Origin: Bacteroidales bacterium UBA7574
GTDB taxonomy: Bacteria > Bacteroidota > Bacteroidia > Bacteroidales > Paludibacteraceae
Direction of reading: 5' to 3'
Assembly: GCA_002479035.1 (NCBI GenBank)
Contig: DLLA01000040.1
Coordinates: forward strand, 1 to 20,105
Length of the DNA stretch: 20,105 nt
Of the stretch, positions 8,070 to 15,953 are shown one piece after another. The translations under genes were made by a program, and so were the position numbers. Each line of letters begins with the position of its first letter. Positions within the stretch are counted from its first letter, which is position 1. The notes beneath the pieces are model-generated. The model searched no databases and was not told the origin of the DNA. It saw only the letters and a program-made list of their open reading frames with translations.

Positions 8070-8922
8070 ACATCTTATTGATTTTCATTCGTATATATCT
8101 GTTTGTAGCAGCCCACGAGGCAAGGAACGTGATGAGTACGCCGCTTGCCAAGACCACGACAATGACAAAGGAAATGTTCTGCCACGTGAGGGGGAAGAGC
8201 ATGATGCCCAGCCGTGCCTTGCAGTAGTAGAAAGCCCCTGCCAGTACGAGTAAGGCGAGGACACTTGCCTCGACACCCATACGCATATTGCGGCGTATGA
8301 AAGGCCATTTGATAACCCACGGGGTGGCACCGACAAGGCGCATAGTATTGATAAGGAAGCGTTTGGAATAGACTTGCAGTTGGATTGTGTTGCTGATAAG
8401 TACAAGTGCGATGATGAGCAGGGCGGCGGCAATTGCAAGCAGTACGAGTGATGCCTCACCGATATTGCTGTCGAGCATACGGACCACGTCCTCCTGATAG
8501 ACGATTTTGTCCACAAAAGGGAGAGCCGTGAGGCGTGTCTCTATGGCGGCAATGCTATCGGACTGCGCATATCGGGCATTGAGATGCACCTCGTAGGCAT
8601 TGGGCAACGGGTTGTAGCCGAGGAACTTCTGCGGGTCTTCGCCAAGGTTGGCGATATGCTCTTGTAGGGCTTCCTCGCGGGATATATAGCGAGAGTCGTG
8701 GCAATATGGGGAGGCATTGAGCAACTTGCCCATACGGGCGGTCTCGTCTTCGGTAGCGGCATCGGACATAACAATAGTGAGTGCCACATTCTCGCGGACA
8801 TGACGCATCAATTCATGGGCAGACAACAGGACGATGCACTCTAACCCAATCAAACAAAGCACCAACGCGATAGAAATCGTGGTGGTGAGGTACATATTGA
8901 AAAAACTATGAGGTCGCTTCAT
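8059..8922 (-). CDS. ftsX: Cell division permease-like protein FtsX
   Basis: Inner-membrane partner of the ATPase FtsE that regulates peptidoglycan hydrolases at division. The 287 residues show the FtsX layout: a first helix (about 13-36), an extracellular domain (about 40-155), then three more helices (about 157-180, 217-233 and 250-272). The family segment NTMRLVGATPWVIKWPF (192-208) is clear. It starts at the ATG at 8922 with a short cytoplasmic N terminus. ftsE is not in the window, which is common because the two are often unlinked in Bacteroidota (inference). It is the first gene of the seven-gene run. Upstream are an 11-bp repeat array (8971-9003) and the T9SS terminator, but I found no convincing TTTG/TAnnTTTG pair. 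Confidence 0.93.
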   Translation of the reverse strand: MKRPHSFFNMYLTTTISIALVLCLIGLECIVLLSAHELMRHVRENVALTIVMSDAATEDETARMGKLLNASPYCHDSRYISREEALQEHIANLGEDPQKFLGYNPLPNAYEVHLNARYAQSDSIAAIETRLTALPFVDKIVYQEDVVRMLDSNIGEASLVLLAIAAALLIIALVLISNTIQLQVYSKRFLINTMRLVGATPWVIKWPFIRRNMRMGVEASVLALLVLAGAFYYCKARLGIMLFPLTWQNISFVIVVVLASGVLITFLASWAATNRYIRMKINKMYEI

Positions 8923-8970
8923 TGGCTTATGTTTGAATTGAACAGGTCGGGTTAAAATGGCTATCTTATC

Positions 8971-9003
8971 GACCTGCGATAGACCCGCGACAGACCCGCG
9001 AAA
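8971..9003. repeat. Three 11-bp tandem units (GACCCGCGAnA type) upstream of ftsX
   Basis: Units GACCTGCGATA (8971-8981), GACCCGCGACA (8982-8992) and GACCCGCGAAA (8993-9003) follow each other with an exact 11-bp period. On the - strand this reads as TCGCGGGTCTR repeats about 50-80 bp before the ftsX ATG. A related inverted piece, CAGGTCGGG, occurs at 8943-8951. The period is one helical turn, so a protein could bind all units on one face. The sequence differs from the other 11-bp array at 3650-3682. Confidence 0.7.
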
Positions 9004-9038
9004 TACTCACGAGACAACACGAAGATATTATAGTGAAT

Positions 9039-9075
9039 AGAGGCTGCCTAATGCATATCTCATCAGGCAGCCTCT
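9039..9075 (-). terminator. Hairpin terminator after gldN
   Basis: AGAGGCTGCCT (9039-9049) pairs perfectly with AGGCAGCCTCT (9065-9075), giving an 11-bp stem with a 15-base loop. On the - strand the stem is followed by ATTCACTATAAT, only modestly T-rich. It starts 15 bp past the gldN stop and should separate the T9SS operon from ftsX. The inner arms equal those of the nagB/phoH terminator. Confidence 0.75.
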
Positions 9076-9089
9076 GTGCGAAGAGCATA

Positions 9090-10025
9090 TTAGTACTCCC
9101 AGAGGTCTTGCTCTGTGTTCAGCAACTCAGTCTCAATGCGTTTCTGCTCTTTCTGTATCTCCTCGTATGTCTTGGCATAGTCCGGAATCATACGATCGTA
9201 GAGGTCGCTCTCGCCTACGAGATAACTGGAATAGAGTTTCTTGGCAAAGAACTCATCGAAAGTAACGCGCTTGGTCTCGTTCTGGCGCGGCATGATATAC
9301 TGCTTAGCCATATACGGGCGGAAAGCGTCGAAGGGTACCCAAAAGAGGATTTGCCCGTAAAGAGCCTCCATAACCGGCATATCATCGTAGTAAGTAGCAT
9401 TGTCGGAGTTCATGGGCGCAATAGCCATAATCTTGGAGTACAGACGCGAATAGTGGCGGTCGAAGAATATAACCTCCTGAATCATGTACTTGAGTTGGTT
9501 GCGCACAAAGCCCTTATAGGAATAGTTGTTGAACCGCATCTCGCCCACGATAGAATCGTAATTGAGCAGCATATACTCGGACGTGGCGATGTCGCCGTCT
9601 CCTAACTCACCGCTACGGTCGGTATTGAGCAAGGTAGGAATCATCTCGCGCCCCATAGGAGGTACGTTGAAATAGGGCTTAATATCTCCCGCATCTGAAG
9701 ATTTCTCGTACACAGGCATACCCGCTTGGATGGCACCGAGCATCACCTTGAAGAGCGAACTATACTTGGGGTCTTCAGGGTTGACGGGGGTGTAGAGTTG
9801 GTAGTTCTGCTTGAACCGCATATCAATGATACGATATACGACACGTGCCCACACCACGTCGTCAGAACGGTGGAAGACTGTTACCAACGTGTCAGCGGAC
9901 TGGGATAACTCCTGCGTTTCGATACGCAGCATACCCATATCATCAAAGAACGAATTGACTTGATGTTGCGCTTGGGCTACCGTAAAACCAAGAAGCGCGA
10001 ATGCGATAATACAAAATTTCTTCAT
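9090..10025 (-). CDS. gldN: Type IX secretion system ring protein GldN/PorN
   Basis: Periplasmic T9SS component that, with the lipoprotein GldK, forms the ring under the outer membrane. From the ATG at 10025 the protein has 311 residues and begins with a signal peptide, MKKFCIIAFALLGFTVAQAQ (1-20), with a likely cut after AQA. The frame is open further upstream but overlaps the end of gldM and does not look like protein there. Family-like segments include VWARVVYRIIDMRFKQN and VPFDAFRPYMAKQYIM. It follows gldM after 10 bp and is the last gene of the block, before the hairpin at 9039-9075. The family call rests on sequence wording and gene order together. Confidence 0.93.
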   Translation of the reverse strand: MKKFCIIAFALLGFTVAQAQHQVNSFFDDMGMLRIETQELSQSADTLVTVFHRSDDVVWARVVYRIIDMRFKQNYQLYTPVNPEDPKYSSLFKVMLGAIQAGMPVYEKSSDAGDIKPYFNVPPMGREMIPTLLNTDRSGELGDGDIATSEYMLLNYDSIVGEMRFNNYSYKGFVRNQLKYMIQEVIFFDRHYSRLYSKIMAIAPMNSDNATYYDDMPVMEALYGQILFWVPFDAFRPYMAKQYIMPRQNETKRVTFDEFFAKKLYSSYLVGESDLYDRMIPDYAKTYEEIQKEQKRIETELLNTEQDLWEY

Positions 10026-10035
10026 AATCACTATA

Positions 10036-11586
10036 TTAGTTGAGTTCGATGGGGAGACCACGCAATTGTATCTCCTTGCCATCAGGACCTTTTGCCTTGA
10101 TATACTGCAGGTTGACCATATTGCCCTGTTTGAGTTTCTTGATAGCGGCAAGGGCTTTCTGGTCGAACTTATCACCTTTGACGGAGATAGAAGCACCAGT
10201 AGGCAGTTTGACTTGGAAGCCCGTAATCTCGAACTTAGCCTGCACCAAACCGTCAGCACCGTAAGATGCGATGATGCGGTTGGAGGGGTTAATCATCTGC
10301 GAGCGAGGTATCTTAGTATCTTCGGTAGGTACGCCGTTGATTTCGAAATACGCATCAGGACGTGGCAAGTTCTTGACGCGATAGACATGCGAGCCCATGA
10401 GCGCAGCCTTGCCGTTGAAATCGGCATCGACTTCGATGGTCATCTTGTCGGGCGTACTTGCCCCCGGCTTGATAATCCAACTACCGTTTTTCTGCGTGAC
10501 TGTGGCTCCCGAGCACTGAACCTTAATCTTGTTGCTGCTGACGCCCGGCACAGAGATAGAGAACGGGTTGTCGTAGCCGCGGTACATGATATTGAGGTCC
10601 GTATTGGAGATAGTGGCACTAGGCTCACCCACCGTATATTCGCGCTCGAAAGGCAGGTACTGCATCATACCCTGCTGGTCCATGTAGCCAATCTTGCCGA
10701 CAATCTTCTGTGTGCCGACGCTGTTGGCAACGATTTCGTAGATGCCGTTGCTGCCAATCTGCTGGCCATTGACGTGATACTCAGGCGTCTGCGTAGAGTC
10801 GATAGCCGCCAAGATGATTTGTGCGGTGTACTTGTTGCCCTTGATGACATAGTCAGATGCAGGAATAACATAGGCGTTGAACTTATTCACACGCAAGTCG
10901 CCAGCATCCGTAGCATCCAAGAGGAAACGAATTGTCTTGCCCTCGCAGTTGCGGACATCGTTTTGCAGTTTGGTGAGTACGGTGATAGATGCGCACATAG
11001 GCATCTCGTGGAAAATGGCATTCTCCCATGTAACGACTTCCCCCTCGGCGTTGGTGCCGTCAGCCACAGAGAAAGTGGCCTCCAACTCTGTATCCAATGC
11101 CTCGGACTCGCCCGTGATTTCCTCCAAGAAAGTGCGGTAAGCGATGATTTTCTCTTTCAATACAGCGGCATTACCATCATTGATGGCATAACGCTGCGGG
11201 ATGTTGGTATCGTCTTTCTTACTTATCTCACGCACGGAAGCATTCTCCTTGGCCTTGCTGCCGTCTGCCATACGCACCATCTCGTCTTTGAAGTTCTGCA
11301 CATACGCATAGAACTCATCGGACTTCTCTTTCACTTGCATAGCCTTGTCGTACCACTCCTTTGTCTTCTCGGGGTTTTTCTCCAAGGCCGCACGGAACTG
11401 CGCATACGTGCTCTCGTTGCTGCCAACCGTGGTTTCGATGGTAGAATGCAGACTATCGTCCACCTGCGTGTAGCCATTCAAAATGGCAGCACTGACGTTC
11501 AGTGCCAACATGGCTGTCAGCACCAAATACATCATACCAATCATTTTTTGTCTCGGGGTCTCCGGACAGTTTTTTGCTCCACCCAT
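10036..11586 (-). CDS. gldM: Type IX secretion system / gliding motor protein GldM/PorM
   Basis: Inner-membrane motor protein whose long periplasmic part reaches up to the GldK-GldN ring and passes on rotation or force. The 516 residues match the family (about 510-520). The N terminus NCPETPRQKMIGMMYLVLTA and the single membrane helix (about 15-36) are strongly conserved. After that come a helical bundle (about 40-220) and beta-rich domains to the end. Its partner GldL lies directly upstream across a 41-bp AT-rich gap that holds a perfect 14-bp tandem repeat; gldN follows after 10 bp. A 508-codon open frame runs antisense to the whole gene but is judged a shadow. Confidence 0.97.
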   Translation of the reverse strand: MGGAKNCPETPRQKMIGMMYLVLTAMLALNVSAAILNGYTQVDDSLHSTIETTVGSNESTYAQFRAALEKNPEKTKEWYDKAMQVKEKSDEFYAYVQNFKDEMVRMADGSKAKENASVREISKKDDTNIPQRYAINDGNAAVLKEKIIAYRTFLEEITGESEALDTELEATFSVADGTNAEGEVVTWENAIFHEMPMCASITVLTKLQNDVRNCEGKTIRFLLDATDAGDLRVNKFNAYVIPASDYVIKGNKYTAQIILAAIDSTQTPEYHVNGQQIGSNGIYEIVANSVGTQKIVGKIGYMDQQGMMQYLPFEREYTVGEPSATISNTDLNIMYRGYDNPFSISVPGVSSNKIKVQCSGATVTQKNGSWIIKPGASTPDKMTIEVDADFNGKAALMGSHVYRVKNLPRPDAYFEINGVPTEDTKIPRSQMINPSNRIIASYGADGLVQAKFEITGFQVKLPTGASISVKGDKFDQKALAAIKKLKQGNMVNLQYIKAKGPDGKEIQLRGLPIELN

Positions 11587-11590
11587 GATT

Positions 11591-11618
11591 AATTAATAGT
11601 TAATAATTAATAGTTAAT
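11591..11618. repeat. Perfect 14-bp tandem duplication between gldL and gldM
   Basis: AATTAATAGTTAAT occurs twice without a gap (11591-11604 and 11605-11618). It sits just before the gldM start codon, in the place of a ribosome binding site, and is entirely A/T-rich as is common for Bacteroidota leaders. It could keep the gldM translation start unstructured, or simply be a slippage duplication. Confidence 0.7.
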
Positions 11619-11627
11619 ACGGGTGAT

Positions 11628-12608
11628 TTATGCCAAAGCATTGAGCATATTGCCATACACATTGTTGAGGTCAGCCACTTGGCTTGCCAGTTTCTTCGCA
11701 CCTGCTTCATACGCCTCGTGACTCTTGAGAGCCTCTGTGGCTACATCGCTCATCTTTTTGACATTAGCAGTAAGGGTGTCTATCTGAGTGCTGGTAGCAG
11801 ATACTTTCTCTGTTTGTGCTTTGTAAGCCTCCACTTGTGCCTGAATGGTCTTGAGTTGCAACTCGTACACGGCATTGAGACTGGAGAGTTGTCCTGCAAT
11901 AGCATTGACATTAGCCTCGTAAGCCTTGGTGCCAGTAACCACTTTCTGCATATCGGCAGCCACTTGTGTATAGGTAGCCCCCAATGCCTCACTCTTTTCG
12001 CTGATGGACTTGCCTGCAATGATGAATTGCTCGGCAGCCTCGCCTGCTGCATCCAGTTTCTCGCCCAACTTGCTGGTCGAGGTAGCAACCTTGCCGAGTT
12101 CGCTGAGTTGGACAGCGGTCTTTGCCAAGTTGCCGATGCCATCGCGGAGCGCATTCATGTCTTGCTCGCTCAAAGCAGGCACGTTAGCACCTTTGGTATT
12201 GCCTTGTGCACCGCCCTGCATATTGGGAGTCGCACCGCCAGCAACACCTGCGCCCAACAACGTGGGATGGGGACGCGACTGCATCTCCTTCAAGAGTTCA
12301 GGCTCCGTACCATACTCCAGCAACTGCGGGAACACGTTACCCCAATGAAATTCAGGATGCGGGTCCTCCAAGCAACCTATCAAGAACAGAAAAGCCTCGG
12401 TAATCATACCTGCCATAAGAACAGGACCGGCTCCCGGAAAGTGCATAATTTTGAACAAGGCACCAATAATAACGACAGATGCACCAATTGAATAAATGCA
12501 ATTGACCACCTTTTTGCCTTTGTACGACCCATACGCGTGCATGAACTTAGCCCATGCACCTTGTTTTGGTTTTGCAGCACCTTGCTCTGCGATAACTTCT
12601 TTTTCCAT
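11628..12608 (-). CDS. gldL: Type IX secretion system / gliding motor protein GldL/PorL
   Basis: Inner-membrane partner of GldM in the proton-driven T9SS motor. The 326 residues are in the range of the longer PorL-type proteins. Two membrane helices lie at about 37-57 and 61-81. Glu71 within the second (GMITEAFLFLIG) is the position of the membrane-buried acidic residue thought to matter for ion flow. HFPGAGP (56-62) and the post-helix segment LEDPHPEFHWGNVFPQLLEY are family hallmarks. Residues from about 150 to the end are a long heptad-rich coiled-coil tail, predicted cytoplasmic. It lies between gldK (52-bp gap) and gldM. Confidence 0.96.
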   Translation of the reverse strand: MEKEVIAEQGAAKPKQGAWAKFMHAYGSYKGKKVVNCIYSIGASVVIIGALFKIMHFPGAGPVLMAGMITEAFLFLIGCLEDPHPEFHWGNVFPQLLEYGTEPELLKEMQSRPHPTLLGAGVAGGATPNMQGGAQGNTKGANVPALSEQDMNALRDGIGNLAKTAVQLSELGKVATSTSKLGEKLDAAGEAAEQFIIAGKSISEKSEALGATYTQVAADMQKVVTGTKAYEANVNAIAGQLSSLNAVYELQLKTIQAQVEAYKAQTEKVSATSTQIDTLTANVKKMSDVATEALKSHEAYEAGAKKLASQVADLNNVYGNMLNALA

Positions 12609-12660
12609 TTGTCAGAAAATAGTTAATTAGTTGTTTTAATGGTTTTTATGGTATTATTTA

Positions 12661-14028
12661 TTAGTCTCCGATATAGGAACGAACACAGCGGAATCCGATA
12701 TATGAGCGGCTCTCGTATTGGTATTCGTAGGTACGCACACCACACTGCAGATAGTAACTGATGTCCTTCCAACTACCACCCTTGACGACCTTGCGCTTCA
12801 AGATATCCGGGTCATCTTTGCGCGCCATATACGGGAAGTCGGGGTTCATGTCGTGTACATCCACGTTTGCCGAATTGGAATATGCAGACGAGGTCCATTC
12901 TGCCACGTTGCCTGCCATATCATACAGACCGAAGTCATTAGGGCGGAACTGCGCCACAGCCATCGTCATAGTTCCCGTATCATCATGGTACGAACCGCGG
13001 TAGGGTTTGAAATTCGCCAAGAAGCAGCCTGTAGCATCACGCGCATACTTGTCGCCCCACGGATACATAGACATCTTGCGACCGCCACGCGCTGCATACT
13101 CCCACTCTGCCTCGGTAGGCAGACGGTACTCGTTGGCCCGCACCTTGGAAGCGGAAGCCAACAGATGTGTACGCCACTTGCAGAACGCATGCGCCTGCTC
13201 CCAAGTAACGCCCACAACAGGATACTCCGCGTAGCCCGGCATGCTGAAGTAACTATGCAACATAGGGTCGTTGTACGAATACTGAAAGTCGCGCACCCAC
13301 ACCAGCGTGTCGGGATAAACACAGATAATACCATTGGTCAGAATATCCTTGGGTTCGCGCAACGGGCGTTCGATGGTCTTGGAGAATATCTCTCCGTCCT
13401 CCACCCAGAAGGTGTCCACACGCACGGTAGCCCCTTCGGGGTAACATCCGCGCGCCACATCGAACTTGTTGGCATATATCTTGGCCTGGTCGATATTCTC
13501 CCAACTATAGGCATACTGCAACATCGTAGTACGCAACGGTCCGCGTCCCTCATCGTAGAACATTTGGTTTAATGCCTCTGCTGCGGGGTCGTCCATAATG
13601 AAACGTTTCTCCCATGGAATCTTCTTCTTCCAATTGATAGCAATGGGTGCCTCGTCCTCCGTTTCATATTTGGGCTGTACTGCATACTCGCTCTCGGGAC
13701 CGTCCTCACCTATCAGCAAGGTGTAGGCAATAGAGTCGCGCACCCAGTTCACGAACTGGTGGTACTCATTGTTGGTAATCTCGGTCTCGTCCATCCAAAA
13801 AGCATTCACCGTTACCATCAGGTTGTTGTCAGGCTGGTTGAAGACGGCCGACTGCGTGTTGGGTCCCATCAGGAATGCTCCCTTGCGAATGAACACCATA
13901 CCGTAGGGATTGGCCTCCTTGAAATTGGTTGCTTTGGAAGCACCCACCAACTCGCCAGCAGGTTTGTTGCAGGCTGCTAAACCGAATGCTGCTAACACCA
14001 CGATTGGCAATACTCTTGTTATTTTCAT
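12661..14028 (-). CDS. gldK: Type IX secretion system lipoprotein GldK/PorK
   Basis: Outer-membrane lipoprotein that forms the T9SS periplasmic ring with GldN. The signal peptide ends in the lipobox LAAC with Cys20 as the lipid site. The body is a sulfatase-modifying-factor (FGE-like) fold in two parts: about 42-95 (GAFLMG near 50, FWMDETEITNNEY at 78-90) and about 268-452 (PVVGVTWEQAHAFCKW, LPTEAEWEYAARGG near 303-316, DMAGNVAEWTS at 370-380, and FRCVRSY at the end). An acidic insertion lies between them. The FGE fold in GldK is taken to be structural rather than enzymatic. The 455 residues are typical. It stands between porP and gldL with short gaps. Confidence 0.96.
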   Translation of the reverse strand: MKITRVLPIVVLAAFGLAACNKPAGELVGASKATNFKEANPYGMVFIRKGAFLMGPNTQSAVFNQPDNNLMVTVNAFWMDETEITNNEYHQFVNWVRDSIAYTLLIGEDGPESEYAVQPKYETEDEAPIAINWKKKIPWEKRFIMDDPAAEALNQMFYDEGRGPLRTTMLQYAYSWENIDQAKIYANKFDVARGCYPEGATVRVDTFWVEDGEIFSKTIERPLREPKDILTNGIICVYPDTLVWVRDFQYSYNDPMLHSYFSMPGYAEYPVVGVTWEQAHAFCKWRTHLLASASKVRANEYRLPTEAEWEYAARGGRKMSMYPWGDKYARDATGCFLANFKPYRGSYHDDTGTMTMAVAQFRPNDFGLYDMAGNVAEWTSSAYSNSANVDVHDMNPDFPYMARKDDPDILKRKVVKGGSWKDISYYLQCGVRTYEYQYESRSYIGFRCVRSYIGD

Positions 14029-14072
14029 ATAATTCGTACTTATTATATATATTGGTTTCGTTATTTCCGTTC

Positions 14073-15053
14073 CTATAGATATCTCACACTCTTGTATTTG
14101 TTTGTGCGCTTGGGTTTCAGGATATTGAATCCGTATGCCAAATACAACTCATGCGAGCCGTAACTCTCCCGTATCAACCCGTTGGCGGGCAACTCATACG
14201 TGTAGCCCAACTGCAATCCGCTGATAATATCCACCCCTAATATAATGTTCACACTACCCGCAATTCGGTAACCCAATCCGAACCGGTATCGCTCCTGCAC
14301 TTGTGCGAGCATGGTCAAGTTCAAGTCCCACCCCACAAAATCCGTTTGCAACATCGCACTCGGCAACAGCATCCAAGCCTTGTTCCTCAACCGCCAGTTG
14401 TATCCGCCCGCCACATACATCGTACCACGAACGTGTATCTCGGTGCGGTCGCTCCACCGCAAGGTGGGCTGTGTCACATGCCCGTAACTGGCTCCCACCC
14501 ACCATGTCGGTGCCGAATAGTAGATGCCCAAGCCCATGTCAAAGCCCATACCCGACACCCCCTTGTCGCTACCACCCGTGGCAATGGGAATTGCCTCGTC
14601 GTTTGGATTGTGGTAGGCGTTATCCTCCACGGCGGCAATGTTGTCCAAGTTGATACTATCCACATTGAAACTAAGGTTCATAAAGCCCAAGTCCGCCCCC
14701 ACGCTCAAGTATCCCTTGCCTATACGGTGGTGATAAGCATACTGCACATGGAAACTCTGGTTGGAAAACAAGCCAAAGCGGTCGTTGATAAACCGCACGC
14801 CCGCCCCGTGCCGTGTCTTACCTATCACAAATGGCGATGTGAAAGAAACGTACGTAGTCATCGGTGCATCCGTGATACCGGCAAACTGTATCCGATGACT
14901 ACCAAACGCCCTCATCAAGTCCCCATCCCCTGCCACTGCGGGGTTGTAGGCTGTCTGCGTGAACATATACTGCCCTATCTGCGGGTCGAACTGTGCTTTC
15001 ACCACAATGGCGCAACACAACATTCCGCACAATAGTACAATATATCGCTTCAC
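14073..15053 (-). CDS. porP: PorP/SprF-family type IX secretion outer-membrane protein
   Basis: 326-residue outer-membrane beta-barrel of the PorP/SprF family, which connects cargo or surface adhesins with the T9SS. It has a signal peptide ending in VVKAQ (about residue 21), then the family opening FDPQIGQYMFTQTAYNPAVAGD. The rest shows alternating beta strands with aromatic residues, ending in a short basic tail. The only usable start is GTG at 15053; the next Met (residue 11) would cut away half of the signal peptide. That GTG overlaps the stop of a 7-codon ATG frame (15073-15050), so re-initiation may set its translation level. It precedes gldK by 44 bp, the usual porP-gldKLMN order. Confidence 0.94.
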   Translation of the reverse strand: MKRYIVLLCGMLCCAIVVKAQFDPQIGQYMFTQTAYNPAVAGDGDLMRAFGSHRIQFAGITDAPMTTYVSFTSPFVIGKTRHGAGVRFINDRFGLFSNQSFHVQYAYHHRIGKGYLSVGADLGFMNLSFNVDSINLDNIAAVEDNAYHNPNDEAIPIATGGSDKGVSGMGFDMGLGIYYSAPTWWVGASYGHVTQPTLRWSDRTEIHVRGTMYVAGGYNWRLRNKAWMLLPSAMLQTDFVGWDLNLTMLAQVQERYRFGLGYRIAGSVNIILGVDIISGLQLGYTYELPANGLIRESYGSHELYLAYGFNILKPKRTNKYKSVRYL

Positions 15054-15073
15054 ATTCCTTGCTCTTTATTCAT
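15050..15073 (-). promoter_or_regulatory. Seven-codon upstream ORF overlapping the porP start
   Basis: An ATG at 15073, preceded by the purine-rich GGAAGGA, opens a frame MNKEQGM that stops at TGA (15052-15050). The porP GTG (15053-15051) overlaps this stop. Such an arrangement can couple or limit translation of the gene behind it. It may be chance; there is no proof that it is translated. Confidence 0.35.
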
Positions 15074-15080
15074 TCCTTCC

Positions 15081-15110
15081 GGCGAAGAGGGGTTAATACT
15101 CCTCTTCGTC
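15081..15110 (-). other. Hairpin spanning the DUF2795-like stop codon
   Basis: CGAAGAGG (15083-15090) pairs with CCTCTTCG (15101-15108); a G-T and a G-C pair extend it to 10 bp. The stop codon of the small gene is in the 10-base loop. No T run follows on the - strand, so it is not a standard terminator. It could protect or partly block the message before porP. Confidence 0.4.
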
Positions 15111-15314
15111 AAAAAAGAAATCATCCTTCGTCGGATAATCAGGCCACAAGTCCTCAATAGACTCGAATACCTCCTCATCATCCTCAATCTCCTGAAGGTT
15201 CTCAATAACCTCCATTGGCGCCCCCACACGTTGCGCGTAGTCCAGCAACTCATCTTTCGTTGCCGGCCAGGGAGCGTCCTCTAATTTCGTAGCCAGTTCT
15301 AACGTCCAATACAT
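15093..15314 (-). CDS. DUF2795-like small acidic protein
   Basis: 73-residue acidic protein of unknown function, with the wording of small DUF2795-type proteins in Bacteroidota: MYWTLELA at the start, EDAPWPATKDELLDYA (12-27), GAPMEVIENLQ (31-41), and LWPDYPTKDDFFFDEEEY at the end. No signal peptide or membrane segment, so probably cytoplasmic. I chose the ATG at 15314; the frame also has a GTG two codons upstream (15320), but the family begins at MYW. The promoter at 15358-15389 is close upstream, and porP begins 39 bp downstream, so this may be the first gene of the T9SS transcript. The family name is from memory; the reading frame itself is convincing. Confidence 0.85.
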   Translation of the reverse strand: MYWTLELATKLEDAPWPATKDELLDYAQRVGAPMEVIENLQEIEDDEEVFESIEDLWPDYPTKDDFFFDEEEY

Positions 15315-15357
15315 AATCACACCTGCACACTACGTGCTTATTTACGAAATAATCGCG

Positions 15358-15389
15358 CAAAAGTAGTAAAAAGATTTCACACGCGCAAA
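15358..15389 (-). promoter_or_regulatory. Bacteroidota-type promoter for the DUF2795-like gene and probably the T9SS genes
   Basis: On the - strand, TTTG (15389-15386) is followed by 20 bases and TACTTTTG (15365-15358), fitting TTTG / TAnnTTTG. A start a few bases later would leave a leader of about 30-40 bases before the ATG at 15314. No other good promoter was seen between here and gldN, so it may drive porP-gldKLMN too. Confidence 0.6.
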
Positions 15390-15407
15390 CCTTTCCTCTC
15401 TTTTTTG

Positions 15408-15953
15408 CTATTTTTCCCAAACAACGGGTGCTACCTGCTCATTCTGCCCCATCCAACGCGCCAGCACGAAACAATAGTCGCTCAGTCTGTTGACAAACCG
15501 CAGTACATCGCCCAGTACGTCCACACCGCTTTCCTGTCCCCAGCGCACGATGTTGCGCTCCAACCGGCGTGCCACCGTGCGGCAGATATGGCAACGCGCC
15601 ATACTCTCCGTGCCAGCGGGCAGAACAAATGCCCGCAAGACAGGTAGTTCCGTCTGCATCTTATCTATCCAATCCTCCAATTGCTGCACATATTCGGGTG
15701 CAAACGACAAGTCCGAACCCGCCAAAATCGCGCCGATGTCGAACAACCTGTTCTGTATCCACTGCAGGTTGGTATCCACTTCGCGCGCCCACACACCTGA
15801 GTTCTTGGTTACCCCGCTACGCAAAAGTCCGAAGAAACTGTTCAACTCATCGGCAGTGCCATAAGCCTCTAACTGCCAATCCGATTTGCTCACACGTCGG
15901 CCTGTTGCCAACGATGTCTGACCTTGGTCGCCTGTTTTCGTGTAGATTTTCAT
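15408..15953 (-). CDS. PduO-type cob(I)alamin adenosyltransferase
   Basis: Transfers adenosyl from ATP to cob(I)alamin, producing the coenzyme for enzymes such as methylmalonyl-CoA mutase; cytoplasmic. The 181 residues match the stand-alone PduO-type (ATR) family. The ATP-binding N terminus is TKTGDQGQT (5-13). The conserved helices carry RTVARRLER (125-133) and NRLSDYCFVLAR (155-166). Its ATG overlaps the methyltransferase stop as ATGA (15950-15953), so the two are coupled. I see no cobalamin riboswitch element upstream. Other B12 genes are absent from the window. The paralogue type (PduO, EutT or CobA) is decided by these motifs as PduO. Confidence 0.95.
   Translation of the reverse strand: MKIYTKTGDQGQTSLATGRRVSKSDWQLEAYGTADELNSFFGLLRSGVTKNSGVWAREVDTNLQWIQNRLFDIGAILAGSDLSFAPEYVQQLEDWIDKMQTELPVLRAFVLPAGTESMARCHICRTVARRLERNIVRWGQESGVDVLGDVLRFVNRLSDYCFVLARWMGQNEQVAPVVWEK

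Noticed and set aside
10026..10259. N-terminal extension of the gldN frame
   Set aside because: It overlaps the gldM 3' end and would bury the clear signal peptide that begins at 10025.
10066..11592. A 508-codon open frame on the + strand, antisense to all of gldM
   Set aside because: gldM is a clear family match with correct motifs. The antisense frame has no recognisable motif, and similar long antisense frames lie over glgB, queA and truB, so codon bias explains it.
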